From Theobroma cacao (taxonomy: Eukaryota; Streptophyta; Magnoliopsida; Malvales; Malvaceae), in NCBI RefSeq assembly GCF_000208745.1, contig NC_030852.1, positions 29,596,211 through 29,660,210 of the forward strand: a stretch of DNA of 64,000 nucleotides. Direction: 5' to 3'. The notes under the pieces are model-generated. The model made no database searches. It was not told where the DNA came from and was given only the letters and a program-made list of their open reading frames with translations. Both the position numbers and the translations under genes were made by a program. Shown piece after piece: positions 25,101-36,900 of this stretch. Every line of letters starts with the position of its first letter. Positions within the stretch are counted from its first letter, which is position 1.

Positions 25101-27185
25101 AGTGTGAAATTTCAGAGCCACCGAAGCAGGTACTCCTGATGTCTCCTCTTCGTATCTGATTATTGATCATATGTCTCACATTCAAGTGCATAATTGGTTC
25201 TGGCATTGCTTATGAACCTATGATTGTTATGGAAGTTAGTATTTGTTTGCATATCTGAACTTTTCATCCATTCCTTTGTTGTTTTACCATTTACTGTACT
25301 GCTGCTCATCTTTCTGCTAGTTATCTCCGTTTGTGTTGAATACTTATAAATTATACGAATTGTTTCTCCTTTTTCTTTTGTTTTTTTCAGGGACTATACC
25401 AATCCCTATCTTCCTGTTGCTCCTTCGGCTATAGATGGAAGTGGCCAGGTAAAGAACATGCTATTCCCAATTAAATTCATAGCAGCAGTTAGAATTTTAT
25501 ATAGTTTCTCTGTGAATTTATTTACTGTGTACAGTTTCCTAGAGTACAAAGCCTTAGTTTTAGCCCAAGGTACTTCTCATAAATTTATTAAAATGTTTAT
25601 ATGTGATCTTTTCTCATGCAAGGTGTCACATGCAACAAGATTCAACTCTTGTGAACCTGTATTTCTACTAAGAAATGAATAATGTTGCTGCATCACTATG
25701 CTGGACTCTGTAGTGTTTGTTTAGTGTTTTGCTTGTTTATTAATTAGATTCGTTTTTCATCATTGCAGTTCAGTTTGGGTCTTGATGGGAAAAAACTAGA
25801 ACCTGAGAGTAACGTTTTACTTGCATCTATCGAGAACATGCAGTATGCTGTTACCTTGGATGTGCTACACATGGTATTTACAAGTAACAAAGCAACTTTT
25901 ATTTGATAGTCTAGTACCTCAACCCTCATACTGGTATTTTATCAATATTTTTGTCCCCTATGTTTAGGTGTTCTCTGCTTTTGGCCCTGTTCAAAAGATT
26001 GCCATGTTTGATAAGAACGGTGGAGTGCAGGCTCTAATTCAGTACCCAGGTAATGTTCAAACATGTTTATTTTTATTTTTTTTAAATTAGGCCTCAAATC
26101 TGGTAGTCCTTTCATCAAGATGGCCCTATATTCACCTTTGAGAATTTCTGCCTATGGAGAAAAATGTTATTTTTAAATTGAGCCTGCTTTTTCAAAGAAA
26201 TTCATCCTTGCTCATGGCCTAATCCATTATTCTTTTTATATTAAAGGCAAGAACACAGGAAAGAGATCAGACACGCAATTCCTCTTGTCCCTTAAATTTA
26301 AGTCTCAATGGTTCCATGTTTTGCAGATGTTCAGACAGCTGTTGTTGCCAAGGAGGCCTTGGAAGGTCACTGCATATATGATGGTGGGTTTTGCAAGCTT
26401 CATATCTCATATTCACGCCACACTGATCTCAGTATAAAGGTATTTGGACAATACCATTTACTGATTGTAATTGTAGTTTAAACGGTTTGTTTTGATTGGA
26501 ATAGTTTATTGTTATTCATGTGTTCATTCATTCCAACATAACACGTACAAATATAAGAGGAAGAAACGTAATTGGCTCTGAAGCTTTAGCTTGGTGGCAA
26601 AAATGGTGGCCTCACATTTTCTTGTCAGTTTTTCATGAAATTTAGTAATGGGTGTGAGGAGGGGAAGAGGGAGGGGAACGGAAGAGTTGTTTAAGTGTTT
26701 TGGCTGTGTGGTACTCTTCAGAATCCTGCTATTATGCGTTAATTTCAATTGAAATACATTGCTGATTTTGTTTGTGTTAAGATTGCTGCTTACATTTGAA
26801 GAGAATAAAGCCTGGTCTAAAATGGTTAGTCTGTTCATTACAGGTCAACAATGATAGGAGCAGAGATTATACAATCCCAAACCCTGCCATGGTTAACCCA
26901 CAACCTTCGATTTTGGGACAACAGCCAGTTCAAACAGTGGGGGCTCCAGCTGCTCATCAGTACAATGGGACTCAATATGCTCCTCCTCATTTTCAACCTT
27001 CAGCTGGATGGGCCTCAGGTGTTCCAGCAGTGCCGCAATCCGCACCAGGACAGATGACTAGTCATCCTTACATGCCACCAGCCTCAATGCCTCAAATGAC
27101 TCCTGCAGGAATGATGCAAATGCCAGCCCATAGTGGCGTACCACCAGCTGGGGCAGTGCCTCCTTACAGACCCAATCCGATGTAA
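22122..27185 (+). CDS. PTB2: Polypyrimidine tract-binding protein homologue, PTB1/PTB2 type
   Basis: PTBs bind CU-rich RNA and regulate splicing and mRNA fate in nucleus and cytoplasm. Ten coding exons: 22122-22307, 22404-22613, 24473-24535, 24626-24699, 25034-25129, 25391-25448, 25769-25873, 25968-26049, 26327-26439 and 26844-27185, giving 442 aa. The start MASVSSQPQFRYTQPPSKVL is nearly invariant in plant PTBs. Three RRMs follow: HLRNLPWECTEEEL with NQAFIEF; VLLVTIEG with VFSAFGFVHKITTF; and VLLASIENMQYAVTLDVLHM with VFSAFGPVQKIAMFDK. The Pro/Met/Gln-rich tail from about residue 340 is divergent, as usual. Intron 2 is 1.86 kb, by far the longest, and holds a CU-rich block and an in-phase open cassette. 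PTB2 is preferred over PTB1 because of gene order (beside SWEET3 and FTSH11), not because the sequence separates them. Confidence 0.93.
22786..22929 (+). promoter_or_regulatory. Candidate poison cassette and PTB-binding tract in PTB intron 2
   Basis: A 3' splice site (ggattagcag) ends at 22785. The next 144 nt stay open in the phase delivered by exon 2 and meet a TAG at 22927-22929. Bases 22851-22929 are almost pure pyrimidine (tctcctttcttctttcctt and similar), an ideal PTB target, and end in tttag followed by G, a second possible 3' splice site. Arabidopsis PTB1 and PTB2 are known to auto- and cross-regulate by alternative splicing coupled to nonsense-mediated decay. This segment is the natural place for that switch, but I could not define its 5' splice site. 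Confidence 0.5.
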
Positions 27186-28175
27186 TAGCATCTTTTTACA
27201 ATACATAAAAACTGAGTTGGGGTGGCCTCATAGCTGCCACACGCTGGTTGCTTCCAGCATCAGTTGTTTTTTTCTGTTCTTTTTTAAAATTTGAATTGGG
27301 GAACATGGTGAGCAATGTTAAGTGGACATTTTTTGTATTTGTCGGAATTTCGAGAAGAGAAAGGAGTGCTGGAAGGGAAGAGAGGGGCGATGTTAGGAGA
27401 TAGCTTGCGGAGACATTGTTTGAACGTTTAACCAAATATATTGTGCAGCTAAAAAAAGGAACCCAAAAATAAAAAAGGGAGGGGGTGGGGTGCATGTTGT
27501 GGAATTTGAGTTGAGCTTTTAATCATTATTGATAATTTAAGGTAAAATTTTTATTGTTCTTGATGGTTTAAGAAATATGTTTGCAATTTTTTATGTTAGG
27601 TTTTATTATAATTTATCTTAAATATTTTAAATTAAATAAATTTATTATAAATGACTATTTCATGAAACAACTGATAGTTTAACAGAAGCATTAATTTTTA
27701 AGGTGGTTTTATATTTATGCATTTTTATTTCTAATGCAAATTGGTTACAGTCATCAAAACCGATCCTAACGTATTAGGTGAGTCAATAGTTTAATTGTTG
27801 GATCAACAAATTATATATTTAAATTTAAAAAATTTAAGAATATATACAAACATAAGGCATGCCTTGATGATTATAAATTTTTTATATGAAAATTTAATAA
27901 TTTTATTAATGATATTTAAGTGATTTTAATTAAATATAAGATTTTCAATACCGGCATACTTATATAATAATTGATATTCAAAATATGTATGCAAATAAGT
28001 TGATTTTATTTTTTTTATTTGATATATGATGTTAGTGTATCAAAAGAAAAAAGCTAAACCCCTTCTAATTTCAGAATTTTGTTTATAAATTATAATAAAA
28101 AAATACAAAATTCTATTATTCACATCTAAAAAACAAAAAACCTTTTGAATTAAATTCCAAAATGACCTAATTTCA
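27186..28175. other. PTB 3' UTR and AT-rich intergenic sequence
   Basis: The first 300 bases are the probable PTB 3' UTR. The rest is AT-rich, contains no supported gene and runs to the left LTR of the copia element. Confidence 0.5.
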
Positions 28176-29388
28176 TGTTGGATATATAGGGATGTCTTAT
28201 AAGCTTTCTATCCCAAATTACTTAGCTATAAAAAATGTTTAGTATTTTATATAAGCAAACTCATTGTAAACTTTTTGAAAGCTAAAAAAAAAGTGGCCTT
28301 GTGCGCACACTAAATTAAATTAAGTATAGAGAAGATGCGTATAAATGATATTTTTGTACCTTGGTAATTATATGTTTTCAACTTTTTTACTTTACAGAAT
28401 TGGTGGTTATATGTTTTCAACTTTTTCACTTTACAGAATTGGTTTTTGATTTTGACAGTTAAAAGATTTTTAATATATTCTTCTTTTTAAATTTAATTTT
28501 TAAACTATTACAGATACATAATCAAATTCACTTTACAAAATTTTCAACTTTTTCACCCTACGGAATTGGTATTTGATTTTGGCAATTAAGAGATTTTAAA
28601 TATATTTTGTCGTTGTCTTCTTTTTAAATCTAATTTTTTAAATTGTTATAAAATCAAATTCACCTTATGAAATTGGTCTTTGATTTTGACAGTTAAGATA
28701 TTTTAAATATATTTTATCATTATTTCTTTTTAAATCTAATTTTTAAACGATTACAAAATCAAATTTTAAACGTTACGAAATTGTTCTTTGATTTTGGCAA
28801 TTAAGAGATTTTTAAATATATTCTACCCTTATCTTCTTTTTAAATTTAATTTTTAAATTATTACAGAATCAAATTCACCTTATGAAATTGGTCTTTGATT
28901 TTGGCAGTTGAAATATTTTAAATATATTCTATCATTATCTTCTTTTTAAATCTAATGTTTAAATGATTACAAAATCAAATTTTACACGTTTATTTCTGAT
29001 TGATTTTGATAGGTTTTTTCTTCCTTTAATTTTCTGCTACTCCTGTATCTCTGATAGTTTGTACAAACTATTAACTTTTTCACCTAACAGAATTGGCATT
29101 TGTTTTGGCAATCAAGATATTTTAAATATATTCTGTCATTATCTTCTTTTTAAATCTAATTTTTAAACTGTTACAGAATCAAATTTTAAAAGTTTATTTC
29201 TTTTATTTTTGGTTGATTCTGTTCATTTATTTCTTTCCTTAATTTTCTACTGCTTCTGTGTCTCTGATAGTTTGTATAAACTATTCAGAAAGAATTTGTT
29301 GAATCCTGAGGATAATTGCTTTAATCTTTTTGCACCAAGTTTCATACTTCGAAGGAGTAAAAATTATCTTTAAGGATAATGTATCACA
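28176..29388 (+). repeat. Left LTR of the copia element, expanded by a 107-bp tandem repeat
   Basis: About 1.2 kb. Units starting with a gaattggt-tttgatttt word occur near 28436, 28563, 28669, 28777, 28884 and 29090, mostly 106-107 bp apart, ending with ctttttaaatctaattttta. The right LTR is about 350 bp shorter. Confidence 0.75.
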
Positions 29389-32300
29389 CCTCAGATTTGT
29401 TTACTTTAAACCTGGTTTTTGTGGCTTTATTCGGTAAAGTTGAAGTGCAAGTATCTCTTAAATTTGACAAGATTATAATGACAAAGAATAATATCTTTGT
29501 GGACAAGGAATATTGTAATAAGGGACTTTTTGTACTCAACATTTCAAATATCTTGAATGAAAATAGTAGTTCTTCTAGTTACTTGATTGACCCTATTGAT
29601 CCATGGCATGGGAAATTAGGACATTTTAGCATTCTTTATATATAAAAAAAATGCAATCCTTAGGTTTAATTTTTGATATTAAAAACGCATGTTTTAGTAA
29701 ATGTTTAGTTTAATTTAAACTGAAACGAAATTTTGTAAATGTTAAGTTTAATTTAGTAAATGTGTAATATATGCTAAAATGAAATTGATTAAGAAAATTT
29801 GTGCTTTAGTAAATAGAGAATCTGAATTGTTAAGTTTAATTTATACTGATTTGGGAGATTTGAAATAAACTATGACTAAAGATGGTAAGTAATATTATGT
29901 TACTTTTATTGACGATTACTCTAGATTTACTGAAGTTTATTCACTTAGGCATAAAGATGAAGCTTTTGACATGTTTCTTAAGTATAAAGCCACGATAGAA
30001 AATTAATTGAATAAAAAGATAAAAAGAATTAGATCAAATAAATGTGGTGAATATTTACTAGTTAATGATATTTGTGAAAAAGAAGGAATAATTCATGAAA
30101 ATGCTTTTTCATATTCCCTTAAATCAAATGGTTTAGCTGAAAGAAAAAATGAAACATTAAAAAAAATGATGAATTCTATTCTATGCTTGTTAGTTCTAAT
30201 GCATATGAAAATTTGTGGAATGAAGGCTTATTATCTGCGTATCATATTCAAAATAGAATTTCTTATAAGAATATTGGTAAGACACTTTATGAATTATGAA
30301 ACGGTTATTCTCCTAACTTAAAATATTTGAAAGTGTGGGGTGTCTTACTAAAGCTATGCTTCTTGATTTTAAGAAAAAAAAAATAGCTTTAAAATATTTT
30401 ATTGCATGTTTATTGGTTATGTTGAATATAGTGCTACATATAAATTTATTGCATTAAAAAATAATGTTTTTAATTGCAATACTTTTGTTGGAACCAAAAA
30501 GGATGAATTTTTTGAGTAAATTTTTTTATTAAAAACTGATATAATTTGTTATGCACCTTTTAGTAAAAATAATTTTAAAATACCAAATGATGATTTGAGA
30601 AAGAGTAAACGACCAAAGAAATAATTTTTTTTTTATAATGATTTTTACACTTTTCTTGTAGATAACGATCATTTAATTTATGCTGATGCAATTTCTTCAA
30701 AAAAAAGTTTATTTTGAAAAAAAACTATAAAAATATGAGATTGATTTTATTTTATTAAATCAAACCTGAAAATTAATTGATTTACCACCTGGAGTTAAAC
30801 CAATTGGTTGTAAATGAATTTTTAAAATAAAGTTTAATCTTGGTAGTTTTATTGATAAATACAAAACTAGATTAGTTGTTAAAAGTTTTACTTAAAAACA
30901 AAATATTAACAAATTTTATACTTTTGCTCCAGTAACAAAAATTTTATCTATTTGTGTTTTAATTGCCTTGGTTTCTATTTATAAACTTGTTGTTTACCAA
31001 ATGAATGTTAAAACATCTTTTCGAAATGCTGATTTGGAAAAAGAAATTTATATGGTATAACCTAAGGGATGTGTTTTTTTAGTTATGAAAACAAAGTTTG
31101 TAAATTGATTGAATTTATATTTGGCATAAAACAAGCACTAAATTGTGGCATGAGAAATTTGATCAAATTTTTTTTAGTAATAGACTTTCTACTTTTGGAG
31201 TTGAAAAATGTGTGTATATAAAAACTATTGATAGTGAATGTGTGATTATAAGCTTATATGTTGATGATATGTTTATTTTTGGTATATGCATTAATGTTGT
31301 CAACAAACCAAAATGTTTTTTAACTTCTAAATTTGATATGAAAGACTTAGAAGAAACCAATGTTATTATGGGTGTTAAAATAATAAGATGTGATAGTGGC
31401 CTAATGCTGACACAAGAGTATTATATTGAGAAGTTACTTAAAAAGTTTGGACATTTTAATGTCACACATATTAGTACTTCTTATGATGTTAATACCCAAT
31501 TAAAGAAAAATAAAGGTGATAGTGTGGCCCAGTTTGAGTACGCTTAGCTTATTAGGAGTCTGATGCATTTGATGAATTCTATTTGACATGATATAACTTA
31601 TGCTATGTGTACAGTAAGTAGATATATACAAAATCCCAATCAAGATTATTGGACTGCCTTTAGTAGAGTAATGAAATATTTGAGAGGTACTATAAACTAT
31701 GGCATTTTATATAATGAATTTCCCTTTGTATTACAAAGATACAATGATGTTAACTGAATCTCAGATTTATATGAGACAAAATTTACAAGTGAATATGTAT
31801 TCACCCTTAGTGGGGGTGTTGTAACTTGAAAATCAGCTAAATAGGCAATAATTATTAAATCTACAATGAAATCAGAATTTATAACTTTAGAGTTGGCTAG
31901 TAATGAGACTGAGTGGTTAAAAAATCTCTTAGCAGATATTCTATCAAAAATGAAACTAACACTTTCTATGTTTATGCATTATGATTGCCAAGCAATAATA
32001 GCCATACAAAAAATAAAACTTTCAATAGTAAAAATAGACACATTTTTTTAAGATATGATGTGATAAAGTAACTACTTAAAGATGGAATTATATCTATTAA
32101 TTATGTGAAGTCAAAATTGAATTTGACTAATCCTCTAATTAAACTCTTGGGAAGAAAATTAATTAATGATATATTGAAGGGAATGAGATTTAAGCTAATT
32201 GAGAAAAATCAACAATAATAGCAACCCAACCTATGTGGGTGGTGATTCTATGAATTAGGAATTAAGTTTATATGGGTAATAATAAATTATTTGTTGATAA

Positions 32301-32785
32301 ATTAATACACTATTCAGATTATTGTCTTTCCTATGACGTGTAAATAGTGCAAGAGTGTAATGAAAGAGAGTTTGAGCTAAACTCTTATTTAATTCCATAT
32401 TCCTTACAAGTAATGTATTAAATTGCAATATACTCTTGATGGAATCATCTATATAAGTGTTGAGTGGAGTCGCTTTTATGAGAATTATGGTAGAATCTTT
32501 AAAGCATTATGAATAACCAAGCATGCGCATGGCCTATTTGCGTAAAATTGTGTTGAACAATAGAAATTGTGGATGTGTAATGTAATTGATGAAAATCATA
32601 TTTTACATAAATAATTTTTTATTCATATAAGTTATAAACTTCATCAAAATTCTTTGAATTATATTTCATTCTTTTTAGGTTTGGTTCATAGCTCAAAAAG
32701 CACCAATCTCAATGCATTACACTTGAGTGAGATTAGACCTGGCAAAAACTTCTTATTATAAAACTTTATAAAATATGTGGGGGAT

Positions 32786-33639
32786 TGTTGGATATATATA
32801 GTGATATCTCATAAGGTTTTTATCCCACATTACCTAAGTACAAAAGATATCAGTACTTTATATAAGCAAACTCATTATGGCTTGTTGAAAGCTAGAAAAG
32901 AAAATGGTTTCGTATGCACACGAGATTTGGCCAAGGTTTGAGAAAAGTTATATGTTTTCAACTTTTTCACCTTACGAAATTGGTCTTTCTGATTGTGCAA
33001 TCTTTGATTTTGGCAGTTAAGGTATAAGTGATATTTTTTGTACCTTGGTAGTTATATATTTTCAGCTTTTTCATCTTAAAGAATTGGTTTTTGACACTTA
33101 AAATATATATACTGCTATTATATTTCTTTTTGAGTTGTTAGGTTCTTTCTTCCTTCAATTTTCTGCGTGATATTTTTGTAGCTTGGTGGTTATATATTTT
33201 CAACTTTTTCATCTTAAAGAATTGGTTTTAGACATTTAAGATATATATTTTACGATTATCTTCCTCTTTGAGTTGTTAGGTTGTTTCTTTCTTTAATTTT
33301 CTGTTCCCCATGTATCTCTAATTATGCAGTCATTGATTTTGACAATTAAGATATATATTCTGCTATTATCTTCTTCCCCTGCACATGAGTATACACGAAA
33401 GCTAAGCATAAGTAATATTTTTATACCTTGGTGGTTAAATGTTTTTAGCTTTTTCACTTTATGAAATTGGTATTTAATTTTGACAATTAAGCTCTTTATG
33501 TTGTTGAATACTTTTTTCCTTTAGTTTTGATTGTACATCGAATTTATTGAATCTTGAAAAATAACTATTTAAAATTTTTTACATCAAATTTTATATTTTG
33601 AAGAGACAGAAATTATCCTCAAAACAGTGTATGATGCCT
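32786..33639 (+). repeat. Right LTR of the copia element with a 140-bp internal duplication
   Basis: About 0.85 kb. It shares its first 150 bases with the left LTR (tgttggatat, tatataagcaaactcatt, gctagaaaag). Two units of about 140 bp at roughly 33028-33165 and 33168-33305 repeat each other (tgatatttttgtacttgg through tcaattttctg). The end is matched to the left LTR by the gtgtatgatgcc and atgtatcacacc words. Confidence 0.7.
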
Positions 33640-33996
33640 TTGAATAGTTTTTCAGTTTCAATTTTCGACCCCATTCCAGCATACTAAAATGTTTTGCATG
33701 CAATCAAATGAAATTCGAAAGGAAGATATTGAAAAACGAGTGAGTTGACAACAGACACTCAGCCGAGTGAGAGAAAAAAACAGATAAGCCGGAGCCCATT
33801 TCAATCGAGACGAGATAAGGTTTTACTTCACACTTCCTGCCTCTAATCTCCTCTCCTCCCAATCTCGTGGCTCTTAACTCCCTGTCCCTCTCCCTCTCTC
33901 TCTTCCTCTTCTCTTTTCTGTTCTCTTCCCTCCCTCAGTTAGAAACAAAAAGAAAAAAAAAAAAAACCGCAATCTTCTCGCGTTAAACCCTAAGCA
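33640..33996 (+). promoter_or_regulatory. FTSH11 promoter and 5' leader
   Basis: The stretch contains a long C/T-rich patch (about 33830-33930, ctctctctcttcctcttc), a common core-promoter feature of plant housekeeping genes, then an A-rich leader directly before the ATG at 33997. The copia right LTR ends only about 350 bp upstream of the start codon. Confidence 0.5.
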
Positions 33997-36900
33997 ATGA
34001 CCGTATCTCTCCAAGCTTCACTTCTCTGCAATCCTTCTCCTTCTCCTTTTCTTCCCAAACGACGCTTTCACCGTTGTTATTTTCTGTCTTTCAATCCTTC
34101 TTCACTTCTCAAACTCTCTCGACCATCCGGAACTTTCTTAAATTCCCGATTTTATTCCCGTCCTTTTTTAACCCCTTGCGCATTGCATCCCGAGAACGTT
34201 AACTCCGAGTCCAAATTGGATACTCATGTTGAAGATTCCAAAGCTTTAGTTTCGGATTTTGAACGTCCGACAATCGATGGACTCGAGAATGAGAGTGAGG
34301 GAAATGAAGTGAATAATAACGGCGGGGAAACTGAGAATGTGGCGGAGAGCGAGGGGCAGAATGATAAATTAGTGGAAAACGAAGGGGCCAAAAGCAAAAT
34401 TCCGGCAATGGTGTTTTTGATGGGAGTTTGGGCCATGATGAGAAACGGACTGGAGAGATTGGCGGCTTTGGATTGGTTCAGTTGGTGGCCCTTTTGGCGT
34501 CAGGAGAAACGGCTTGATCGCCTGATTGCCGAAGCCGACGCAAATCCCAAAGATGCCGCTAAAGAAAGCGCTTTGCTAGCTGAGCTTAATAAGCACAGGT
34601 TTTCTTTTCAGTTAAGTATTGTTGATTAATTTTAAAACATTGTTTATCTCTCTAATCTTTGATTTTATTTCTTTTTTTAAAACAGTCCTGAGTCCGTGAT
34701 TAAGCGATTTGAACAAAGGGATCACGCGGTAGACAGTAAAGGAGTTGCCGAATATCTTCGAGCTCTGGTGGTCACTAATGCCATTGCTGAATATCTTCCG
34801 GATGAACAAACTGGAAAGCCTTCTAGTCTCCCTACTTTGGTAAGAAGGCCCTGCTTCGTTGCTTTTCTTTTATATGCATTTGATTCAATTTTTTTAATCA
34901 TTTTAAAATTGTCAAACTTGGTCTGACCAATGTTATCTCTTTTGACATTCGAGTTCTGCTGGACCCATCAATTGATGGATAAGTACTTTGTTATGTTTGA
35001 AATATTTCTATATACATCTATGCTTCAATGTCACCGTAAAGACTTCAAATAACTAATCCTTTAAAATTTCAATGTAGTTGCAAGAATTGAAGCAGCGTGC
35101 ATCAGGGAATATGGATGAGCCCTTTCTAAGCCCTGGAATTTCTGAGAAGCAACCGTTGCATGTGGTGATGGTAAGGCTCTATTAACTATTGCCATGTATG
35201 AGAGAGAATATGGTCTATACAAGTACTTTCTTTTGGCATGGTCTATGCTTGTACTATGATACATGGACTACCAAAACCTGTCCACAATTTGGATTATTCT
35301 GCACTCCCTGTTAGAATACCTTCTCAACTATTTTGACAGTGATGCTGTTTTCTTTATTAGGTTGATCCTAAAGTTTCAAATAAATCACGGTTTGCACAAG
35401 AGCTTATTTCAACTATCTTGTTCACTGTCGCTGTAGGATTGGTTTGGTATGGATTCTCCTGATTGTAGTATACTCTCTTGCCTTCTCTCTCTCTCTCATG
35501 CACACACAGATACACACTTCTCCATTGTTGAATCAGCCAGTTCTTGCTATTTACCTACAGTCATAATTTTATCTAACATGAAAGCTATGTTCAGGTTAAT
35601 GGGTGCTGCTGCACTTCAGAAGTATATAGGAAGCTTAGGTGGAATAGGAACTTCAGGTGTTGGATCAAGTTCCTCTTATGCCCCAAAAGAATTGAACAAA
35701 GAAGTGATGCCAGAGAAGGCAAGTATTTCAATTTCTCTGCTTGCAGTCTAAATCCAGACTATGGCATCTAGTTGCATTTGTATTTTCAATGTGCGCGGAA
35801 AGGATTAAGGAGATTATATTGCATTTGTTGAGTAAGATATGAAAACTTTGGGCAATGGCTGAAAATCTTAATCGAAAAGCATTCATGACTAAACGGAAAC
35901 TATTGTAATTTGGTGAAAATTTATTCTTAATTATATAAATGGTGATCAAGGGCCTGTTTTGCAGGGCATGCATGTGAGATGAAACTTTAGTTTTCGTATG
36001 AATGGGCCAGGGCCATCTATTGGAAATTTGATAGATAATCTAAGCCTTGTTTTCTTGTTTTCTTTTCCTCATTAATTGATTTATTTGCAGAATGTTAAAA
36101 CATTTAAGGATGTCAAAGGCTGTGATGATGCAAAACAAGAGCTTGAGGAAGTAGTGGAATACCTCAAAAACCCATCAAAGTTCACCCGCCTTGGGGGAAA
36201 GTTGCCAAAGGTTTGTGCAAGATAATATGGCATTTGAAATAGGTTTAATTCTGTCTGGTTTACTCCATATGTTGGACTTTCTTTTGGATTTCTAACTCTC
36301 CGATTTTCTCAAAGGCATCCTACGAAAATGGGAATATAGAATAGAAAAGATAAGAAAGGTGTCTATGCTAGGAGAGCCACATATATCAAGATATGGCCAG
36401 AAGTCCTGTCAGCTTTGTTTTGTTCAGGTGGTCAGGTGGGTGGGTAGGGGATTGGCAAGAGGTTCTAGGTTCTTCTCTTCATGCTTTCTTGTATAGGAGG
36501 GAGAAATTTTAACAACTCATTTAGGGTTTTTACGTCATTGTTTAGTTTATAGCATGTGATTCTGCATGTTTATGTGAATAATGAGTGCACAAACTTGCAT
36601 GCTATGATTCATTCACTTCTGGAATAAAATGGTTTTTGTTGTAATCTTCTGTTTGTATTTTCTTATTAGCTACATAATTGCAGGGAATCCTGTTGACTGG
36701 AGCACCTGGAACTGGAAAGACTCTGTTGGCCAAGGTAAGGTTTTCCTTCTATATTCTCACTAATGGTCACTTACATATGTCGGGAAGTTTTTGTGCATTA
36801 CATTTCAACTTAACCACATGCAAGCTCTCTTTGCTGCTAGTTGTTCGACGTGGTCCTTTGAAGTATGTTGCATGTGCATATATCCAGACTTAACTTATAA

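Larger units (their letters stand above)
28176..33639 (+). mobile_element. Decayed Ty1/copia LTR retrotransposon with both LTRs
   Basis: Two related LTRs begin tgttggatat at 28176 and 32786. Directly before the right one is the G-rich polypurine tract gtgggggat. Internal remnants in copia order: GAG-pre-integrase (WHGKLGHF near 29600), integrase core (FIDDYSRFTEVYS near 29910, then SNGLAERKN near 30130), reverse transcriptase (TFAPVTKI near 30920 and YVDDMFIFG near 31257) and RNase H (near 31860). Gag and protease are absent, since the GAG-pre-integrase starts almost at the LTR edge, so an internal deletion occurred. Many stops and frameshifts break the frame. The LTRs differ by many substitutions and by repeat number, so insertion is old. 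Outer ends are approximate; I found no clear target-site duplication. Confidence 0.88.

Noticed and set aside
31163..31360. Minus-strand frame opposite the copia reverse transcriptase
   Set aside because: It is a shadow of the plus-strand reverse transcriptase remnant.
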